Source of the DNA: Vicingus serpentipes
GTDB taxonomy: Bacteria > Bacteroidota > Bacteroidia > Flavobacteriales_E > Vicingaceae
Direction of reading: 5' to 3'
Length of the DNA: 64,000 nucleotides
Assembly (NCBI GenBank): GCA_024103385.1
Contig: JAGFIT010000015.1
Coordinates: forward strand, 1 to 64,000
Part shown: piece after piece, positions 54,497 to 62,394 of the stretch
How the letters are laid out: each line of letters opens with the position of its first letter
How positions within the stretch are numbered: the stretch's first letter is position 1
The notes under the pieces: model-generated
What the model was told of the DNA's origin: nothing
The model's input: the letters and a program-made list of their open reading frames with translations, nothing else
Databases searched by the model: none
Position numbers and translations under genes: made by a program

Positions 54497-56923
54497 TTAG
54501 AGACTCTCCAATAATTGTTCCAAAGTATCTAAATCACTAATTAATACTTGACGTGCTTTACTTCCTTCAAAAGGACCAATTATTCCTGCTTCTTCCATTT
54601 GATCAATTAATCGGCCTGCTCTATTGTAACCGATTTTCATTTTCCGTTGTAATAAAGAAGCTGAACCTTGTTGATGTTGTACTAATGTTCTAGCGGCATC
54701 ATCAAATAAATCATCTCTATCTTCTCCATCAAAAGTACCTGAACCTCCACTGGCAGATTCTCCCACATATTCGGGTAATGTAAACACTTCTGGATAACCT
54801 CTTTGTTCACCTATAAAGTCACAAATGGCTTCAACTTCTGGGGTATCTACAAAAGCACATTGTACCCTTATTAAGTCGTTTCCTTGTGAAATTAGCATGT
54901 CTCCTCTTCCTATGAGTTGGTCTGCTCCGCTAGAATCTAAAATTGTTCTTGAGTCAATTCCCGATGTAACTCTAAATGCAATTCTTCCTGGGAAGTTGGC
55001 TTTAATAATTCCAGTAATGATATTTGCTGAAGGCCGTTGTGTAGCAATAATTAAATGAATGCCAATAGCTCGTGCTAATTGTGCTAATCGGGCAATAGGG
55101 GTTTCTACTTCTTTTCCTGCTGTCATAATTAAATCAGCAAACTCATCAATCACTAATACAATGTAGGGTAAAAATTTGTGTCCTTCTTCAGGGTTTAATT
55201 TTCGAGCAATAAACTTACTATTGTATTCTACCAAATTTCTTACTTGAGCATCTTTCAATAATTCATAGCGTTGATCCATTTCAATACACAGTGAATTTAA
55301 TGTGTGTATTACTTTCTGATTATCAGTAATGATTGCTTCTTCTGTATCGGGTAATTTAGCTAAATAGTGGCGTTCTATTTTATTGTAAAGAGTAAGTTCT
55401 ACTTTTTTCGGGTCAACCAAAACCAACTTTAATTGGGAAGGGTGTTTTTTGTAGAGTAAAGAGGTAAGTACTGCATTTAGTCCTACCGATTTTCCTTGTC
55501 CAGTTGCGCCAGCCATTAGTAAGTGTGGCATTTTTGCCAAATCAAAAACAAAAGTTTCGTTGGTAATTGTTTTTCCCATTACGATAGGCAATTCCATTTT
55601 TGCATTTTGAAACTTATCGGATGCAATAGCCTTTTTCATAGAAACTATTTCTGGATTTTGGTTAGGGACTTCAATACCTATTGTTCCTTTTCCAGGAATT
55701 GGTGCAATGATACGAATTCCCAAAGCTGCTAAACTTAAAGCGATGTCATCTTCTAAGTTTTTTATTTTTGAAATTCGAACACCTGCAGCAGGAACTATTT
55801 CATATAGTGTAACAGTTGGACCAATAGTCGCTTTTATACTTGTAATTTTGATGTTGTAATTTTCAAGTGTTTCTAAAATTCGATTTTTGTTGGCTTCGAG
55901 CTCTTCTTTTGTTACTGTTCGTTGAGAATCTCCAAACTCCTTTAACAACTCAATAGAGGGAAACTGATAGGAAGATAAATCTAAAGTAGGGTCATATTCT
56001 CCAAAAGCTTCCACTTTGTTATCTACCTTGTCATCGCTCAAAATTTCATCTTTCGATTCAGCCTCTTCTACAGAAAATTCTATGTCATCATTTCCTGTTT
56101 TTTTAGGCGTTTCTGTAGATAATTCAATACTTTCTTCCTCAGGAATGGGCTCCTCTGTAAGTTCGGAAATAGGCTCATCAATGTCTTCATCTTCTATTGC
56201 AAGGTCATCTTCAAAGGGTAGGATGTTGTTTTCGTTTTCAATATCGTTTGAAATGTTTTCTGGGTTGATTTCTTCATCTCTGTTTTCTGTGGGTTTTGGT
56301 ACGAAAAAATTAAACGAAATATTAAAATTAAAGATTAAAAATAGTAGTAATGAAAGTGCTAATAGCAATCCAATACCAATAGTTCCCATAATACTATTTA
56401 ACCATAAGTTGGACTGAAAACCAAAAGTTCCTCCTAAAATAGCATGATCACGAAATAAAAAACCAAAAGCAATTGACAACCAGATAATACTAAATACAGC
56501 ATACCTAAAAGATTTTACAAGAGGGAAGAGTGTTATTTTAAAAAGAATTCTAAAGCCTAAAATAAAACTTAAAAAAACAAACAGAAAAGAGGAAATACCA
56601 AATCCATTATAAATAAATTGATGAGAAACATAAGCACCAATTTTTCCTAACCAATTTTCAACTTGTATTTCAGGATTGTTCCAATAATGATTAATAACAT
56701 TTTGATCGGCTTTCCAAGTAAAAAGAAAAGAAGAAAAGGCTAGTAGTAAAAAGATGGAGAAGACAAATAATGATAAACCTACTGTTTTGGAGAGTTTTTC
56801 ATTTTCATACAAATTAACAAAAAATGAAGTTATTTTAGAAAACACTCCAGAATTTTCTGAAGTACTTTTCTTTACTTTTTTTTGTGTTTCTGTATTATCT
56901 GTTTTAAATTGATTAATTCCCAT
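54497..56923 (-). CDS. ftsK: DNA translocase FtsK/SpoIIIE
   Basis: Septal DNA pump for chromosome segregation. The 808 residues have four N-terminal helices (about residues 45-205), an acidic Glu/Asp linker (about 215-310), then the motor: Walker A GATGQGKSVGLN near residue 480, Walker B LVLVIDEFADL near 593, and the IATQRPSANIITG and GIDSRTILDSSGADQLIGRG segments. It ends in a gamma winged helix (ASLLQRKMKIGYNRAGRLID) that reads orientation sequences. The linker is much shorter than in E. coli FtsK. Confidence 0.96.
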   Translation of the reverse strand: MGINQFKTDNTETQKKVKKSTSENSGVFSKITSFFVNLYENEKLSKTVGLSLFVFSIFLLLAFSSFLFTWKADQNVINHYWNNPEIQVENWLGKIGAYVSHQFIYNGFGISSFLFVFLSFILGFRILFKITLFPLVKSFRYAVFSIIWLSIAFGFLFRDHAILGGTFGFQSNLWLNSIMGTIGIGLLLALSLLLFLIFNFNISFNFFVPKPTENRDEEINPENISNDIENENNILPFEDDLAIEDEDIDEPISELTEEPIPEEESIELSTETPKKTGNDDIEFSVEEAESKDEILSDDKVDNKVEAFGEYDPTLDLSSYQFPSIELLKEFGDSQRTVTKEELEANKNRILETLENYNIKITSIKATIGPTVTLYEIVPAAGVRISKIKNLEDDIALSLAALGIRIIAPIPGKGTIGIEVPNQNPEIVSMKKAIASDKFQNAKMELPIVMGKTITNETFVFDLAKMPHLLMAGATGQGKSVGLNAVLTSLLYKKHPSQLKLVLVDPKKVELTLYNKIERHYLAKLPDTEEAIITDNQKVIHTLNSLCIEMDQRYELLKDAQVRNLVEYNSKFIARKLNPEEGHKFLPYIVLVIDEFADLIMTAGKEVETPIARLAQLARAIGIHLIIATQRPSANIITGIIKANFPGRIAFRVTSGIDSRTILDSSGADQLIGRGDMLISQGNDLIRVQCAFVDTPEVEAICDFIGEQRGYPEVFTLPEYVGESASGGSGTFDGEDRDDLFDDAARTLVQHQQGSASLLQRKMKIGYNRAGRLIDQMEEAGIIGPFEGSKARQVLISDLDTLEQLLESL

Positions 56924-56944
56924 TCAACTCACTTTACTAACTTT

Positions 56945-56952
56945 CAAATATA
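56945..56952 (-). promoter_or_regulatory. -7 element upstream of ftsK
   Basis: On the minus strand TATATTTG matches TAnnTTTG, 21 bases upstream of the ftsK ATG. No clear -33. Confidence 0.35.
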
Positions 56953-57022
56953 TTAATAACAAACGCAGTATGCGATAAAGAAATTGCTACTAAATAACAA
57001 CTAATTGTGAATAACGCTGCAT

Positions 57023-57052
57023 AAAAAAAGAGGGCATATTTCCCTCTTTTTT
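57023..57052 (-). terminator. Terminator of the 57074-57742 gene
   Basis: An 8-bp stem AAAGAGGG/CCCTCTTT (57027-57034 with 57042-57049) with a 7-base loop and T run on the minus strand follows the DUF4412-like gene closely. Confidence 0.8.
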
Positions 57053-57073
57053 AAGATTTTTATCAATTATCTG

Positions 57074-57742
57074 TTATTCTCCTCCTGCTTGTCCTCCCAT
57101 CATTTTTTGGAATTCTTCCATGGTCATGGTTTGATAATCTTCAGGTGTTGTAAACTCAACAGATGCAACTTTTTCTTGATTAACCTCTTTAACCGTCATA
57201 ACCATTTTAATGCCTTGATTATGTATTTCATATTGCATAGGGAAACCTTTTAATCCTTTGTATTGCGATTTTGCCTCTTGTGCATTAATTTCTTCAGTAT
57301 AAAATACAGTTAAAGTTTCACTTTTTTCTCCATAAGTAATTTCAGCTTTTTTGCATTTGTAGCCTGCAATTTCCTTAGTTTCGTCCATGTAAGTTATTTT
57401 TGGATCTTGTTTAGGTTCCTGTTTTTTCAACTCCTCTTTATTCATTTTAATAGCCACTTTATTACCCATCATATTCATTAATGTAGTAGATGTTTCAGCA
57501 TCTCCATCATAAATAGATATAGTAGACCCCATAGTGGTATTCTGTTCTGTCCTTGTTTTAGCTCCTTTTATTTTCATCAATGTTTCTTTAGGAAGCATGG
57601 CTTCGTACCCTTCCATTTCTTCGGGAAGATCTTCATACTCGATGTTGTACGTAATTGTTCCTTCAAATGCTTTTTGTGCAAAGACATTGCTAGTTGCAAT
57701 AATTAGAACAGATAAAATAAAAGTAGAAACTAATTTTTTCAT
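57074..57742 (-). CDS. DUF4412-like secreted protein
   Basis: A 222-residue protein with a signal peptide (FILSVLIIATSNVFAQ) followed by KAFEGTITYNIEYED. Further motifs are TYMDETKEIAGYKCKKAEITYG, TVFYTEEINAQEA, KGFPMQYEIHNQGIKMVMTV and the C-terminal PEDYQTMTMEEFQKMMGG. This fits the Bacteroidota DUF4412/GLPGLI-like group of periplasmic proteins of unknown function. The next gene upstream is a diverged paralogue with the same order of motifs. Confidence 0.72.
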   Translation of the reverse strand: MKKLVSTFILSVLIIATSNVFAQKAFEGTITYNIEYEDLPEEMEGYEAMLPKETLMKIKGAKTRTEQNTTMGSTISIYDGDAETSTTLMNMMGNKVAIKMNKEELKKQEPKQDPKITYMDETKEIAGYKCKKAEITYGEKSETLTVFYTEEINAQEAKSQYKGLKGFPMQYEIHNQGIKMVMTVKEVNQEKVASVEFTTPEDYQTMTMEEFQKMMGGQAGGE

Positions 57743-57785
57743 AATGTGATGGATATTTTTAATTTAAGATATAGATTTTTGAGTT

Positions 57786-58478
57786 CTAGTTAAAGCTGTC
57801 AAAGATTTCTTTCATTTCTTTGTCCATTTCAGGCTCATTTAATTCAGTGTAATCTTCAGGGATTTCAAATTCGCTATCTTCAATTTTTTTAAAATGAATT
57901 TTTTTAGCAGTAAAACGCATGCATACGTCATATTTTTCATATTGATATTCCAATAGCACCCCGTTTATAATAGAAAATTGATTCGGCCAATTTGGGGTTT
58001 TAATATTAATTTCATCGGTATAAGCTACTGTAAACACATCATTTAAACCGTTGTCAATAGTAATTAGTGCTTGTTTACATTCATATCCTAATATTGTTTT
58101 CGTTTCGTCAATAAATTCAATTTTATATTTGGGTAGTTTGGTAAGCGATGCCGCAATTTCTTCGTTATCCAACTGTAAAAAATATTTTTTATTGATGAGC
58201 TTTACCATTTGTGTCAATTTTCTATTAGGTAAATCACATAAAAAACTCGTTTTAAACATACCCATTCCAGCAGACAAGTTAGAAATGTATTTGTCATCTT
58301 TGAATTTAAGAATCATTTTATTAGGCATAAAATCGCGCATAAAATTTTCTTTATCCATTTTAGGATAAGTCACTTTATAATGAATTTCTCCTTGAGATTT
58401 TGTGTTCAATTGATCTCCGCAAGAATAAATCAAAAGAATAGAAAACACTACAATAGTTACTCGTGAGATATATTTCAA
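57786..58478 (-). CDS. DUF4412-like lipoprotein, paralogue of the 57074-57742 product
   Basis: A 230-residue predicted lipoprotein (lipobox LIYSC). It shares with its neighbour EIHYKVTYP, FIDETKTILGYECKQALITI, FTVAYTDEINIK, the QFSIINGVLLEYQYEKY segment, and EIPEDYTELNEPEMDKEMKEI at the end. The two genes are 43 bases apart and may be co-transcribed. One paralogue is lipid-anchored and the other carries a plain signal peptide. Function unknown. Confidence 0.7.
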   Translation of the reverse strand: MKYISRVTIVVFSILLIYSCGDQLNTKSQGEIHYKVTYPKMDKENFMRDFMPNKMILKFKDDKYISNLSAGMGMFKTSFLCDLPNRKLTQMVKLINKKYFLQLDNEEIAASLTKLPKYKIEFIDETKTILGYECKQALITIDNGLNDVFTVAYTDEINIKTPNWPNQFSIINGVLLEYQYEKYDVCMRFTAKKIHFKKIEDSEFEIPEDYTELNEPEMDKEMKEIFDSFN

Positions 58479-58504
58479 TCGGGCTTTTTTTAGGGTGACT
58501 CTTA

Positions 58505-58512
58505 CAAATATA
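58505..58512 (-). promoter_or_regulatory. -7 element upstream of the DUF4412-like pair
   Basis: On the minus strand TATATTTG matches TAnnTTTG, 26 bases upstream of the lipoprotein ATG. No clear -33. Confidence 0.35.
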
Positions 58513-58661
58513 TTAATCTTTTCTAATCTTGTGCTGATATAGTTAAATAATTAAAAGGTATTAATTAGAATACAAAAACTTAAATTATAGCTATTTGGTT
58601 TAATTTGATGGAAATGTAATTCATTTTCAATAACTTCGAATCCTTTAAAAATAGACTCGTT

Positions 58662-58667
58662 AGGAGG
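58662..58667 (+). promoter_or_regulatory. Canonical Shine-Dalgarno of the arginase gene
   Basis: AGGAGG lies 7 bases upstream of the ATG at 58675. It is complementary to the 16S 3' end and fixes the start. Such a strong site is exceptional here: the other starts in this window lack one. Confidence 0.6.
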
Positions 58668-58674
58668 GTTATAT

Positions 58675-59637
58675 ATGAATAAAATTAAAATAATTAAAAA
58701 TAGGTCTGATATTGGAGCGGGAACCCGTGGTGCAGATATGGGAATAGATGCTATAGAAATAGCGGCTATTAACGCTGAAAGCAATTATTTTAACCGCTAC
58801 GAATATATTGATATAGAAACTAGAAATGAAGCGGTTTATGAAAAACAAAACACGCTTTATGCTAAAAGAATTGGAAAAGTATTAGAAGTGTGTACTAATT
58901 TGTGTAACACGGTTAAAAGTGTATTAACTGAAAATAGTTTTCCTATTGTTCTATCTGGAGATCATTCTTCCGCTTTAGGAACGATTAGTGGAGTCAAAAC
59001 AGCTTTTCCTGATAAAACATTAGGCGTGATATGGATAGATGCTCATGCAGATATCCATTCTCCTTATACGACTCCTTCAGGAAATGTACATGGAATGCCT
59101 TTAGCTGCTGCTTTGGCAGAAGATAATATAGATAGAAAAGTAAATGAAGTTACTGGAGAAACAAATGAAAATTGGGAAGGGATGAAAAGTATTGGAGGAA
59201 TTTCTCCTAAAATTGCGCATGAAAATTTGGTTTATTTTGGTGTTAGAGACACAGAAGAACCAGAAGAATATGCCTTGTCTAAAAACAAGATTAAAAACTA
59301 TATGGTGCATGAGGTAAGATACAGAGGATTGGAGACTTGTGTAGATGAAGCTTTAGAAAAGTTAACGAATTGCGATTTAATTTATATCTCATTTGATGTA
59401 GATAGTATGGATTGTGATTTAATTTCAAAAGGTACAGGAACGCCTGTTTCAAAAGGATTTGATCAGGAAGAGATAAAACGAATTATCAATCGTATTGTAG
59501 AGACAAAAAAAGTAGCGTGCATTGAAATAGTTGAAGTAAATCCATGCTTAGATAATAAAGGAAATGCAATGGCTGAAGCCGCTTTTGATGTATTAAATGA
59601 TTTTACTAAAACAATAGAAAAAATAAATATGAAGTAA
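58675..59637 (+). CDS. Arginase family protein (arginase)
   Basis: Manganese hydrolase of the arginase/agmatinase family, most likely cleaving L-arginine to ornithine and urea. The 320 residues carry the metal-ligand motifs LSGDHSSALG (about residue 97), WIDAHADIHSP (about 122) and YISFDVDSMDCD (about 241). The conserved GNVHGMPLA and IEIVEVNPCLD also match. These favour arginase over agmatinase, but substrate is not proven by sequence. The gene is followed by a dispersed repeat and argS on the same strand. Confidence 0.88.
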   Translation: MNKIKIIKNRSDIGAGTRGADMGIDAIEIAAINAESNYFNRYEYIDIETRNEAVYEKQNTLYAKRIGKVLEVCTNLCNTVKSVLTENSFPIVLSGDHSSALGTISGVKTAFPDKTLGVIWIDAHADIHSPYTTPSGNVHGMPLAAALAEDNIDRKVNEVTGETNENWEGMKSIGGISPKIAHENLVYFGVRDTEEPEEYALSKNKIKNYMVHEVRYRGLETCVDEALEKLTNCDLIYISFDVDSMDCDLISKGTGTPVSKGFDQEEIKRIINRIVETKKVACIEIVEVNPCLDNKGNAMAEAAFDVLNDFTKTIEKINMK

Positions 59638-59640
59638 TCT

Positions 59641-59679
59641 CGTCATTGCGAATGTAGTGTAACGAAATGAAGCAATCTC
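59641..59679. repeat. Dispersed repeat CGTCATTGCGAA...GAAGCAATCTC
   Basis: The 39-base segment begins CGTCATTGCGAATG and ends GAAGCAATCTC, with short inverted ends ATTGC/GCAAT. It resembles a very common intergenic repeat of Bacteroidota genomes (from memory). It lies 3 bases after the arginase stop. Confidence 0.6.
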
Positions 59680-59718
59680 ATATTCTAGGGGTGTGTAGTA
59701 ATATGTATAGTTAGGAAA

Positions 59719-61497
59719 ATGGAACATAAATTAATCAAAAAAGTAGTAGAAGGGATAAAACATCTTTATGGTGAAGAGCTAAGTGAACAACAAGTTCAGG
59801 TTCAAAAAACCAGAAAAGATTTTGATGGAGATTTGACGGTAGTTGTATTTCCATTTTTAAAAGTATCTAAAAAATCGCCAGAGCAAACAGGGGAGGATTT
59901 AGGTAAATACATTGTAGAAAATTTAGAAGATGTAGTTGACTTTAATGTAGTAAAAGGATTTCTCAACTTTTCTATTTCAGCAGCTTATTGGTTGGAAGTG
60001 TTTAAACAAATATCTGCTACAAAAAAATATGGTTTTGCTACACCTAATTCTAAGGGAACCATCATGGTAGAATACTCTTCACCAAACACGAATAAACCAT
60101 TGCATTTAGGTCATTTACGAAATAATTTTTTAGGGTATTCGGTAGCTGAAATATTAAAAGCAAACGGACATAGAGTAGTGAAGACTCAAATCATTAATGA
60201 TAGAGGAATTCATATTTGCAAGAGTATGTTGGCTTGGCAAAAAATTGGAAATGGGGAAACACCAGAAAGTTCTGGAATGAAAGGAGACCATTTAGTGGGG
60301 AAGTATTATGTGGAGTTTGATAAAACATATAAAAAAGAAATTCAAGAATTAGTTGGTAACGGTGTAGAAAAAGAGCAAGCTGAAAAAGAAGCTCCTATAT
60401 TTAAAGAGGCTCAACAAATGCTTTTGAAATGGGAGCAAGGAGATGAAGAAGTAGTTGCCTTATGGAAAAAAATGAACAGTTGGGTATATGAAGGATTTGC
60501 TACCACCTACAAAACAATGGGCGTTGATTTTGATGAACTGTATTATGAATCAGATACCTACATTTTAGGAAAAGATGTGGTAGAAGAAGGATTGAAAAAA
60601 AATCAATTTTACCAAAAAGAAGATGGGTCTGTATGGTGTGATTTAAGTGCAGAAAAAATGGATGATAAATTGGTGTTGCGTGCTGATGGAACCTCTGTTT
60701 ATATGACACAAGACATAGGAACAGCTATTGAACGTTATAAAAATCATCCAGATTTAGCTGGGTTGATTTATACTGTAGGAAACGAACAAAATCATCATTT
60801 CAAAGTGTTGTTTACCATTTTAGATAAGTTAGGTTATAGTTGGGCGAAAGGTTGTTATCATTTATCTTATGGAATGATAGAGCTGCCAGATGGAAAAATG
60901 AAATCGAGAGAAGGAACAGTAGTGGATGCGGATGATTTAATGAACATGATTGTTGGTGATGCTAAGGCAATGACGCAAGAAAGAGGACATTTAGAAGGGA
61001 TGAGCGAAGAGGAAAAAGAAGATTTATATTCTTTGATAGGGTTAGGAGGGTTGAAATACTTCTTACTCAAAGTAGACCCTAAAAAAGGAATGATATTTGA
61101 CCCAAAAGAATCGATTGATTTAAATGGAAATACAGGGCCTTTTATACAATATGCACATGCTCGGATTCAATCTCTGTTATCTAAAGCGAACGAACTAGGA
61201 TATACTAAAAGTTATACTGCTGTTGAGATGAACGCCAAAGAACAAGAACTGATTAAGTTGCTCAATGATTATCCTACAATAATAAAGGAAGCAGGGGAAA
61301 ATTATAGTCCTGCTGTTATTGCTAATTATACATTTGATTTAGTGAAGGAATTCAATAACTTTTATCAAACAGTACCTATTTTAAAAGAAGAGGATAAAAA
61401 TAAATTAGCCTTTAGATTGTCTTTGTCTGAAAAGATAGGAAGTGTTGTTCAATCTGCAATGTTGTTGTTAGGCGTTCAAGTGCCTGATAAAATGTAA
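59719..61497 (+). CDS. argS: Arginyl-tRNA synthetase
   Basis: Class I synthetase that charges tRNA-Arg. The 592 residues have the N-terminal Add-1 domain (DLTVVVFPFLKVSKKSP), the HIGH motif as HLGHLRNN (about residue 130) in SSPNTNKPLHLGHLR, the YVTQDIGTA-like segment (VYMTQDIGTA), a KMSKS equivalent KMKSREGT (about residue 393) and the C-terminal DALR helical domain ending LLLGVQVPDKM. It lies one base before the hydrolase gene. Confidence 0.97.
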   Translation: MEHKLIKKVVEGIKHLYGEELSEQQVQVQKTRKDFDGDLTVVVFPFLKVSKKSPEQTGEDLGKYIVENLEDVVDFNVVKGFLNFSISAAYWLEVFKQISATKKYGFATPNSKGTIMVEYSSPNTNKPLHLGHLRNNFLGYSVAEILKANGHRVVKTQIINDRGIHICKSMLAWQKIGNGETPESSGMKGDHLVGKYYVEFDKTYKKEIQELVGNGVEKEQAEKEAPIFKEAQQMLLKWEQGDEEVVALWKKMNSWVYEGFATTYKTMGVDFDELYYESDTYILGKDVVEEGLKKNQFYQKEDGSVWCDLSAEKMDDKLVLRADGTSVYMTQDIGTAIERYKNHPDLAGLIYTVGNEQNHHFKVLFTILDKLGYSWAKGCYHLSYGMIELPDGKMKSREGTVVDADDLMNMIVGDAKAMTQERGHLEGMSEEEKEDLYSLIGLGGLKYFLLKVDPKKGMIFDPKESIDLNGNTGPFIQYAHARIQSLLSKANELGYTKSYTAVEMNAKEQELIKLLNDYPTIIKEAGENYSPAVIANYTFDLVKEFNNFYQTVPILKEEDKNKLAFRLSLSEKIGSVVQSAMLLLGVQVPDKM

Positions 61498-61498
61498 G

Positions 61499-62344
61499 AT
61501 GACAATTACCGAAAGAAATATAGTTGTAAAAGGAAAACACAAAAAATCGATACTATTAGATTATAGTTATCAGAAAACGACCACTCAAAAACCTGTTGTT
61601 GTTTTTGCTCATGGGTTTAAAGGGTTTAAAGATTGGGGGCACTTTAACCAAGTAATGGATCATTTTGTGATGGAAGGTTTTGTTTTTGTGAAATTTAACT
61701 TTTCTCATAATGGAGGAACCATTGAAGATCCAATAGATTTTCCTGACTTAACAGCTTTTGGAAATAATAATTATACGAAAGAGTTAGATGATTTAAAAAC
61801 GGTAGTTGATTGGGTAGAAAATAACTTATCTATTCCAGATGAAGAAATTAATAAACAGCAAATTTATTTAATAGGGCATAGTAGAGGAGGAGGTATAAGT
61901 ATTATAGCTGCCAATGAAGATAAGAGAATTAAAAAGTTAGTTACTTGGGCTGCGGTATCGGATTTCATACAGCGATTACCTCAAAATAAACTTCCTCAAT
62001 GGAAAAGAGAAGGAGTAATTTACATTGAAAATGCTCGGACTCACCAGCAAATGCCAATGTATTATCAATTTGTTCAAGATTTGTTAGACAATAAAGAAAG
62101 ATTGAATATAAAAAGTGCTGCTCAACAAATTGTTATTCCATTTTTAATTATACATGGAACTAAAGATGAAGCAGTATCTGTTGACGCAGCTCATTTGTTG
62201 TATGAATGGAGTAATAGCGCTAAGTTATTTTTAGTTGAAGAAAGTGGGCATACTTTTGGAGGAAAGCATCCTTTTATTGACAATAACCTTCCTAAAGATG
62301 TGGATTTGGTCTTGGAAAAGACAATAGCATTTTTAAAGGAATAG
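61499..62344 (+). CDS. Alpha/beta hydrolase
   Basis: A 281-residue cytosolic serine hydrolase-like protein. The fold shows VVFAHGFKGFKDWGHFN (oxyanion-hole HG). The nucleophile elbow is GHSRGGG with Ser near residue 128, the acid is in IHGTKDEAV (about 222), and the catalytic His is in ESGHTFGGKHPF (about 250). It has no signal peptide. The family covers esterases, acyl-transferases and dipeptidyl-type enzymes; the substrate cannot be told. Probably co-transcribed with argS (1-base gap). Confidence 0.82.
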   Translation: MTITERNIVVKGKHKKSILLDYSYQKTTTQKPVVVFAHGFKGFKDWGHFNQVMDHFVMEGFVFVKFNFSHNGGTIEDPIDFPDLTAFGNNNYTKELDDLKTVVDWVENNLSIPDEEINKQQIYLIGHSRGGGISIIAANEDKRIKKLVTWAAVSDFIQRLPQNKLPQWKREGVIYIENARTHQQMPMYYQFVQDLLDNKERLNIKSAAQQIVIPFLIIHGTKDEAVSVDAAHLLYEWSNSAKLFLVEESGHTFGGKHPFIDNNLPKDVDLVLEKTIAFLKE

Positions 62345-62349
62345 ACACA

Positions 62350-62381
62350 AAAAAACCGACTCATTTGAGTCGGTTTTTTTA
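62350..62381. terminator. Bidirectional terminator after the hydrolase gene
   Basis: Stem CCGACTCA/TGAGTCGG (62356-62363 with 62366-62373) with flanking A7 and T7 runs serves both the plus-strand argS-hydrolase transcript and the convergent surface-protein gene. Confidence 0.85.
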
Positions 62382-62394
62382 ATTGTGACCATAC

